Below are positions 21,396 to 25,882 of a stretch of 25,882 nucleotides of DNA, piece by piece (the stretch's first letter is position 1; each line of letters begins with the position of its first letter). This DNA comes from a virus, in the IMG/VR virus record IMGVR_UViG_3300042141_000130, positions 1-25,882 of that record. The stretch is one strand, 5' to 3'. The position numbers and the translations under genes were made by a program. Below the pieces are notes generated by a model. That model was given only the letters and a program-made list of their open reading frames with translations, had not been told where the DNA came from and ran no database searches.

Positions 21396-22475
21396 ATGGC
21401 AATTCCAGGCCCACAAGGTGGAGCAATTACAGGAGCAGGTCTTACGTCAGTAACGACTACAGGCTACTCAAGTGATGCAACACTCTCACCAGCAATTCAA
21501 CAGATTTGGTCAAAAGAAATTTTGTTCCAAGCAATGCCGGTTCTTCGTTTTGAACAGTTCGCAGTAAAGAAAACAGAACTTGGTGTAATGCCTGGTTTGA
21601 CAATTAACTTCATGCGCTATTCAAACTTGTCAACAGACGAGGCTGTAGGTGCAACTTTGACTGAAGGTGTACGCATGGAGCCAGTGGCTCTTTCAGCATC
21701 ACAGATTCAAATCACGGTTGGTGAACAAGGACAGGCTCTTGCAGTAACTGAACTTCTCCTCAACGCATCGTTTGATGACGTAATGGCATCTTCAAGCCGC
21801 TTGCTTGGTCGTCACATGGCACAGTCAATGGACATTCAAGCTCGCAACACTCTCTACCAGAATGCAGTTCCATTCTCTGGTGGTGCAGCAGTTCCACCAA
21901 GCGTCGTGTTTGGTCGCAACGTTCAATCGGGTGCTCGTACAACAATTTCACCATACGATGCAGGTACCGTAGGTACATACAGCAGTCCAGGTTACTTGTC
22001 ACCTGCAGCTATTAAAGATGCAGTTGAAATCCTTGCTGGTCAGAACATCCCACGTCTTGGCGACACTTATGTTTGCTTCGTTCACCCATCACAAAGCCGT
22101 GCGCTTCGTGACTGGCCAGAATTCATTGAAGTAACTAAGTATGCTGCCCCAGGCAACTTCATGCTCGGTGAAATTGGTCGTATCTACGACGTAGTGTTCA
22201 TTGAGACAACTCAAGTTGTTGCAGGCGGCGGTCCTGCAGACCTTGTATCAGGTACAACTGGTGCACAGGCTCCAACAGCAACTTCATACAGCGCCATCAT
22301 GATTGGTGACAACGCTTTCGGTCACGCTATTGCATTGCCAGTAGAACTCCGTGACGGTGGTGTCATTGACTTTGGTCGTGAGCATGGTCTTGCTTGGTAC
22401 GCAATTTGGGGCTTCGGTATGATTACTGGAGAATCCCGTGTTGTGATTAACACCAAGGGTGGAGCAATCGCCTAA
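21396..22475 (+). CDS. Major capsid protein, N4-gp56 family
   Basis: 359 residues with a strong TAGGAG ribosome binding site (21380-21385). The sequence follows the N4-gp56 capsid family: an N-terminal arm, then LSPAIQQIWSKEILFQAMPV, LRFEQFAVKKTELG, PGLTINFMRYSNLS, GATLTEGV, the hydrophobic ITVGEQGQALAVTELLL spine region, LGRHMAQSMDIQARN, YVCFVHPSQSRALRD, and APGNFMLGEIGRIYDVVFIE. The family has the HK97 fold and forms the icosahedral shell. Clean codon use and a hairpin right after the stop fit a very highly expressed gene. No protease-type delta domain is present. Confidence 0.93.
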   Translation: MAIPGPQGGAITGAGLTSVTTTGYSSDATLSPAIQQIWSKEILFQAMPVLRFEQFAVKKTELGVMPGLTINFMRYSNLSTDEAVGATLTEGVRMEPVALSASQIQITVGEQGQALAVTELLLNASFDDVMASSSRLLGRHMAQSMDIQARNTLYQNAVPFSGGAAVPPSVVFGRNVQSGARTTISPYDAGTVGTYSSPGYLSPAAIKDAVEILAGQNIPRLGDTYVCFVHPSQSRALRDWPEFIEVTKYAAPGNFMLGEIGRIYDVVFIETTQVVAGGGPADLVSGTTGAQAPTATSYSAIMIGDNAFGHAIALPVELRDGGVIDFGREHGLAWYAIWGFGMITGESRVVINTKGGAIA

Positions 22476-22491
22476 TTAATCTCTAAGATGT

Positions 22492-22515
22492 AAGTGGGGG
22501 TTAATACCCCCACTT
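22492..22515 (+). terminator. Hairpin after the major capsid gene
   Basis: A perfect 9-bp stem (AAGTGGGGG / CCCCCACTT) with a 6-base loop (TTAATA) starts 17 bases after the capsid stop. The following bases (CATTCTT) are only weakly U-rich. It would act as a partial intrinsic terminator or as an RNA-stabilising 3' end that raises capsid mRNA relative to downstream genes. Confidence 0.8.
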
Positions 22516-22546
22516 CATTCTTAACTACACAAAAAGGAGCCATAAA

Positions 22547-22798
22547 ATGGCACGTGCTAAAAAAGAAATTAAAGAATTTGTTGAGCAAGATCAAAGTTTG
22601 TACGCTATTGAAAGTGATGAGGCGCAAGTACTTGATCCAACTACTAAAGACGATTTGGTATCAGCAAGGGTCAAAGGTAGCTGGGTTATGTTCTGGAGTC
22701 AGACAAGCTATTCATTTGTGGATGGACAGCGTTACAAGCTTCCTCGTGAATTGTTTAACTATCTTAAGAAATCAGGAAACATCTACGACACACTCTGA
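22547..22798 (+). CDS. Small hypothetical head-region protein
   Basis: 83 residues with a strong AAAAAGGAG signal (22530-22538). The front is basic and helical (MARAKKEIKEFVEQDQ); the rest has aromatic-rich strands (VKGSWVMFWSQTSYSFVDGQ, RYKLPRELFNYLKKSG). Such short proteins directly after the capsid gene often serve as head accessory or head-tail connector pieces, but none of their motifs is clear here. The stop lies 10 bases before the next gene. Confidence 0.7.
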   Translation: MARAKKEIKEFVEQDQSLYAIESDEAQVLDPTTKDDLVSARVKGSWVMFWSQTSYSFVDGQRYKLPRELFNYLKKSGNIYDTL

Positions 22799-22808
22799 GG
22801 TTTAAACA

Positions 22809-23450
22809 ATGACAGGATTTATAGTACCGAACGCAAATCAATTTGGTGTATCAATCCAAAGTTTAGATCAAGCAGAACCTGATTCATTAGATTTTGAAAT
22901 TGTTGGAAACAACCGCTACGCGGTTCTTTCTGGGTTATCTGCTACCTTCAACGCAGCTTCTAACGGTTCAGCAATTGTTGCTAGCGGAGAAGTAATTATT
23001 GATGGAGTGTACGGTTCAGTTTCTGGAGACACCTTGACATTTACTGCTCCTTCTGCCGATCCACGATTTGATTTAATTGTTGCGCAAAATAGCGCTGGTA
23101 CTTTTTCTTTAAATACTGTTATTGGCACTGCAAGTTCAACCAATCCTGTTTTCCCAGCAGTTGCTTCTACTCAAATTGTGCTTTATGCTTTGTACAGAAA
23201 ATCTGGGGAAACTTTTGGCAACAACAGCGTTGTAGATAAACGCAAATTAACATCTACAGTTATCCGTAGTGGAACTGGAGTTCCTCCTGCAGTTGGTGTA
23301 GATGGCGACTTGTATATCCGAACTGGCTTTACACCAGCCAACGGTCAATCATCTTTGTATGTAAAGCATTCCGGATCTTGGCAAAACTTAGGTGTATACA
23401 CAGTAATTCCAGATGTTCCTCTGAATCCATTTTTGCTTGTTGGATTGTGA
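22809..23450 (+). CDS. Putative virion structural protein, beta-rich
   Basis: 213 residues of predominantly beta character with few charges. Segments such as SLDFEIVGNNRYAVLSGLSA, SGEVIIDGVYGSVSGDTLTF, STQIVLYALYRKSG and GVPPAVGVDGDLYIRTG, followed by SLYVKHSGSWQNLG, resemble head-fibre, decoration or tail-fibre modules; the GDLYIRTG...LYVKHSGSW part recalls short attachment repeats in phage fibres. Its position between capsid and neck genes favours a head-exposed fibre or decoration protein. The weak ribosome binding site and the GTGA overlap with the next gene suggest coupled translation. Confidence 0.7.
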   Translation: MTGFIVPNANQFGVSIQSLDQAEPDSLDFEIVGNNRYAVLSGLSATFNAASNGSAIVASGEVIIDGVYGSVSGDTLTFTAPSADPRFDLIVAQNSAGTFSLNTVIGTASSTNPVFPAVASTQIVLYALYRKSGETFGNNSVVDKRKLTSTVIRSGTGVPPAVGVDGDLYIRTGFTPANGQSSLYVKHSGSWQNLGVYTVIPDVPLNPFLLVGL

Positions 23451-23599
23451 GCGAGGAACTTCTTCCTACTCCTGCGGGAACTGTTACAGACATTACAAGA
23501 GTTCGCCGCGTTAGTTTGGGGCGTTTCAGAGAACAACAACCTGCAATGAACCAAGAATTGCAAGACACAGTTCCCGGCTCTGGTTCTGGCGATCAATAA
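23447..23599 (+). CDS. Small hypothetical protein coupled to the structural gene upstream
   Basis: 50 residues from a GTG that overlaps the preceding stop (GTGA): MSEELLPTPAGTVTDITRVR and so on to SGSGDQ. GGATTG just upstream offers only weak ribosome binding, so it probably depends on the upstream gene's translation. The protein is soluble, Pro/Gly/Gln-rich and probably disordered. Without it, 166 bases would stand empty in a gene-dense operon. Function not recognised. Confidence 0.55.
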   Translation: MSEELLPTPAGTVTDITRVRRVSLGRFREQQPAMNQELQDTVPGSGSGDQ

Positions 23600-23616
23600 T
23601 AAAGTAAACTATTATC

Positions 23617-24450
23617 ATGCATACAGTATTTGACCCTGCTTCAGTAAAAACAATTACAACAATTGCTAGAAAGTTTTTAAGAGATTTTCCTAAATTTTTT
23701 CAAGTATCGTTTAACGCAGTAGGCAGAACCTATGAACTTGGTAATCCTAACATTGACGCGGATTCTCTATGGGTTGCTACTTACACAAACAGTGCCCCAA
23801 CAATAATATCTTCAAACACTTCTGCCAGTTCTTACTATTCACTAGATGCTCGTAATGGAATATTGCGTTTTAATCAAACCCCATCTGCAAGCGCAAGTAT
23901 CCTGGTTGAAGGTTATTATTACGAATGGGTTCTGCCTTCTGATCTTGAATTTTACGCAAACCATTCTATTGAGCAGCATGTATATAATTTAGATTTGCCC
24001 CTTGAAAGCATGTCTTCAATTGTGATTGACACTATCGGCATGCACTGTGTGGTAGAGGCTTTATGGGGGTTGCTCACGGAATATAGCCGAGATATTGATA
24101 TTACGACTTCAGAATCTGTACATATACCAGCAAGTCAAAGATTTAGAATGGTTCAAAGTTTGCTTGATTATTGGTCAAAGGTTTATGAAAAACAAGCTAA
24201 GGCTCTAAATATTGGTCTTGAGAGGATTGAGATAATGAATCTTCGCCGTGTTTCTAGAAACACAAACAGATATGTTCCAATCTATAAGTCTAAAGAACTT
24301 GGAGAGTATGGGCCGATTGAACGACTGTTTCCAGAAATTGGAGATGGTGTTATTAACATTGAAGAACCTGAAGACAAACAAATTAGCGATGTTTTCGTCA
24401 CAATTGAACCTGGGGTGACTACCAACTCGTCTGCTATCTACGGAATATAA
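23617..24450 (+). CDS. Putative neck / head-tail connector protein
   Basis: 277 residues. The N-terminal half is beta-rich (VSFNAVGRTYELGNPNIDAD, RNGILRFNQTPSASASILVE). Then comes a helical part: VVEALWGLLTEYSRDIDI, RMVQSLLDYWSKVYEKQAKA and LERIEIMNLRRVSRNTNRYV. A helical bundle of this type after the capsid genes is usual for adaptor or connector proteins that dock on the portal. The exact family is not recognised. The ATG lacks a Shine-Dalgarno sequence; TAAACT (23605-23610) ends six bases before it, the spacing seen at other possible leaderless starts in this window. Confidence 0.65.
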   Translation: MHTVFDPASVKTITTIARKFLRDFPKFFQVSFNAVGRTYELGNPNIDADSLWVATYTNSAPTIISSNTSASSYYSLDARNGILRFNQTPSASASILVEGYYYEWVLPSDLEFYANHSIEQHVYNLDLPLESMSSIVIDTIGMHCVVEALWGLLTEYSRDIDITTSESVHIPASQRFRMVQSLLDYWSKVYEKQAKALNIGLERIEIMNLRRVSRNTNRYVPIYKSKELGEYGPIERLFPEIGDGVINIEEPEDKQISDVFVTIEPGVTTNSSAIYGI

Positions 24451-24453
24451 ATC

Positions 24454-24984
24454 ATGGATGGTCGCAGAGAACTTGCTCACATTCGCAAGAATTATCGTCA
24501 ATATCACCGACAAGTTGGGGAAACCATAGCGTGGTTTAGTTTTATTCCTTTCTCGCCCACTGGCAGTGAATACGATGATGTGTACGATGAAGGGCCGTAT
24601 GGGTCAGATGGTAAGAAATACAAAGACAAAGTAATTGTCCCAGTATTGATGGTTACTGAAACCGAAGATACGAAACGAGCTATCCCAGAAGGTAGGCAAC
24701 CAGTGCAGGTAGTAAACGTTGTTTTGTCTATTGCTGACATGCGAGATGCTGGTATTGAAGAACCTTACGAATACCAAAGACACTTAAACGACATGTTTAT
24801 GTATGACGCTAGGTACTATAGCGTTACCATGTACCGCGTTCGTGGTCGTGTGAAAGATGATGTTTTGGTTGTTGTTGAAGGAATTGAAGTTTACGTAGAT
24901 GATGAAATGCCAAACGATCCAGGTCCTGCAGCGATGTCTGTTACTGACCTTCCTTGGCCTTCTACGTTGCCATCCCTTACCTGA
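24454..24984 (+). CDS. Putative head-completion / neck protein
   Basis: 176 residues, starting 3 bases after the preceding stop. A basic N-terminal helix (MDGRRELAHIRKNYRQYHRQ) precedes a beta-rich domain (VIVPVLMVTETEDTKRAIPE, VQVVNVVLSIADMRDAGIEE, SVTMYRVRGRVKDDVLVVVE). The end is acidic and Pro-rich. The layout and position between the connector-like gene and the gp10-like gene fit a head-closure protein, but no family motif is certain. Confidence 0.62.
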   Translation: MDGRRELAHIRKNYRQYHRQVGETIAWFSFIPFSPTGSEYDDVYDEGPYGSDGKKYKDKVIVPVLMVTETEDTKRAIPEGRQPVQVVNVVLSIADMRDAGIEEPYEYQRHLNDMFMYDARYYSVTMYRVRGRVKDDVLVVVEGIEVYVDDEMPNDPGPAAMSVTDLPWPSTLPSLT

Positions 24985-24993
24985 TAAACTGTA

Positions 24994-25017
24994 ATTGCTT
25001 AACGAGCGTTAAGCAAT
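24994..25017 (+). promoter_or_regulatory. Perfect 10-bp inverted repeat between neck genes
   Basis: ATTGCTTAAC and GTTAAGCAAT flank the four-base loop GAGC in the 60-base gap before the gene at 25045. The stem is AT-rich and no U-tract follows, so it is a poor terminator. It may be an RNA-processing or stability hairpin or a protein-binding dyad. Confidence 0.6.
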
Positions 25018-25044
25018 ACAACGCCTAGGGTTAAAGGAGTGCCA

Positions 25045-25440
25045 ATGACTGGCAAATCTACGAACGCATCCTCTAACCCTATTGTCACAGGTTGTCCTGC
25101 CCCAATTACCTATCTTGCAGACCTTTTTCTTAATCTTGAAGATCATTTAACTAACATCATTGGCGATGCGGTATTAGAAGAAGAGAAGAGAATTAGAAAA
25201 TCTTTGCCACAAAAAGAAGCAGAATGGAACTCTATTTCTAAAGACTTTAGTATTAACTGGGATTCTAAAGACCTGTCTTTTTCCTACGACGTGGTGGGTG
25301 CTTCTAATGCAAAAGCAGCCAGTTTGGAATATGGCCCTCCAGCAAAATCATTGTTAAGGCATGAAATCCTTAACGTCAATAAAACTCTTGGAAAACAAAT
25401 AGACAATAACATTAAGAAATTCTTGGGTGATAAAGCGTGA
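25045..25440 (+). CDS. Putative HK97 gp10-like / tail-completion protein
   Basis: 131 residues from the ATG at 25045, chosen over GTG 25039 because AAAGGAG (25033-25039) then has a five-base spacing. A helical N-terminal half (YLADLFLNLEDHLTNIIGDA, VLEEEKRIRKSLPQKEAEWN) is followed by DFSINWDSKDLSFSYDVVGA and AASLEYGPPAKSLLRHEI. The LEYG...LLRHE pattern is reminiscent of the [VL]E[FY]G...R signature in gp10-like tail-completion proteins. The call is an inference from this short match and from gene order. The stop overlaps the next GTG (GTGA). Confidence 0.55.
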   Translation: MTGKSTNASSNPIVTGCPAPITYLADLFLNLEDHLTNIIGDAVLEEEKRIRKSLPQKEAEWNSISKDFSINWDSKDLSFSYDVVGASNAKAASLEYGPPAKSLLRHEILNVNKTLGKQIDNNIKKFLGDKA

Positions 25441-25882
25441 AAACTGGGTTTCTCTTAGCTGAAGATGAGGCTATAAAACTACGTTTCTCCAACTGTACGG
25501 TGTCGGATGACCGCAATAATTCCAGAGAAGTAGATGTATTCTTTAGATATCCAGAAGCCGAAACTGAGCGCAATTACCCATTTATTACAATTGAACTTAT
25601 TGATATCCTACATGCAACAGATAGACAACATTCCGATGTTTTAATTTATTCTGGAAATGCTGGTGGGTGGTCGGATAATCCAGCATATTTTGATTACTGG
25701 CCTAGTGTTAGCGCCAGCGTTACTGGTGGGTCAACTACGACTTTCAAAAGAACAGACGATTTTATACCCGTAGATCTTTTGTATCAAGTATCTACCTATT
25801 GCAGAACGGCTTTACATGACCGTCAATTAACGGCCCGACTATTACAACGGGTAATTCCTTTTAGATACAATTCTATTAGCAT
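25437..25882 (+). CDS. Putative neck/tail-terminator protein, 3' partial
   Basis: The frame runs from a GTG overlapping the previous stop (GTGA) to the end of the window without a stop; 148 full codons are visible. It starts MKTGFLLAEDEAIKLRFSNC. The segment FFRYPEAETERNYPFITIEL combined with DLLYQVSTYCRTALHDRQLT resembles tail-terminator or connector proteins in which a beta-sheet packs on a helix, in the usual place before the major tail protein. The family is not certain, and the C-terminus is missing. Confidence 0.65.
   Translation, partial: MKTGFLLAEDEAIKLRFSNCTVSDDRNNSREVDVFFRYPEAETERNYPFITIELIDILHATDRQHSDVLIYSGNAGGWSDNPAYFDYWPSVSASVTGGSTTTFKRTDDFIPVDLLYQVSTYCRTALHDRQLTARLLQRVIPFRYNSIS

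Noticed and set aside
23610-23615. TATTAT as a -10 element before the gene at 23617
   Set aside because: It ends one base before the ATG, which would place transcription start inside the gene; TAAACT at 23605 fits better.

Overview
The window is a stretch of a tailed double-stranded DNA bacteriophage (Caudoviricetes) genome. Every convincing gene is on the + strand, genes are tightly packed with many 1-22 base overlaps, and the phage hallmark genes are present: large terminase, SPP1-type portal, scaffold-like protein, N4-gp56-type major capsid protein, neck-like proteins, endolysin and holin candidates. No integrase, repressor, tRNA, CRISPR array or insertion sequence was seen. Hand counts of GC in sampled lines are near 40%. 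The host is inferred, not shown, to be an aquatic actinobacterium. The hints are an M15 peptidase/peptidoglycan-binding endolysin, an actinophage-style small holin set, a GP88-family protein, an exported protein with the long Thr-rich linker common in Acidimicrobiia (Ilumatobacter-like) proteins, and start codons placed directly behind -10 hexamers, as in actinobacterial leaderless mRNAs.

Layout: (1) 1-4403, tail-tip/adhesin region: a partial RCC1-type propeller protein, a tail-fibre protein, a glycine-rich adhesin-like protein and several small beta-rich or Cys/Gly-rich proteins. (2) 4407-6560, auxiliary enzyme cassette: small zinc-ribbon-like protein, 2OG-Fe(II) oxygenase, PhyH-type dioxygenase and SAM methyltransferase. 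(3) 6583-9968: a large exported PA14/Thr-rich/17-residue-repeat protein, a tiny two-helix membrane protein and a GT4-like glycosyltransferase. (4) 9988-12929: KTSC-like protein, three small unknowns and TerL. (5) 12970-14952: two unknowns and a GP88-family protein. (6) 14955-16208: lysis genes (two membrane proteins and an endolysin). (7) 16225-18780: a clear promoter followed by a tiny gene, an HTH-like protein, a metallophosphoesterase, an HslV/proteasome-beta-like Ntn hydrolase and a small membrane protein. (8) 18811-25882: portal, scaffold, major capsid protein with a hairpin terminator, then neck/connector-like genes, the last one running off the window.

The genes fit a standard plan: TerL and the portal package DNA into a shell of major capsid protein built on the coiled-coil scaffold; neck proteins join head to tail; the adhesins at 1-4400 recognise the host; the lysis cassette releases progeny. 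Less standard are the HslV-like peptidase next to the head genes with no unfoldase in view, the exported PA14 repeat protein of mixed base composition, and the dioxygenase/methyltransferase/glycosyltransferase set, which together suggest modification of host surface or phage molecules. Four real genes are short or open-ended and easy to miss: 8715-8879, 16260-16403, 23447-23599 and 25437 to the window end.
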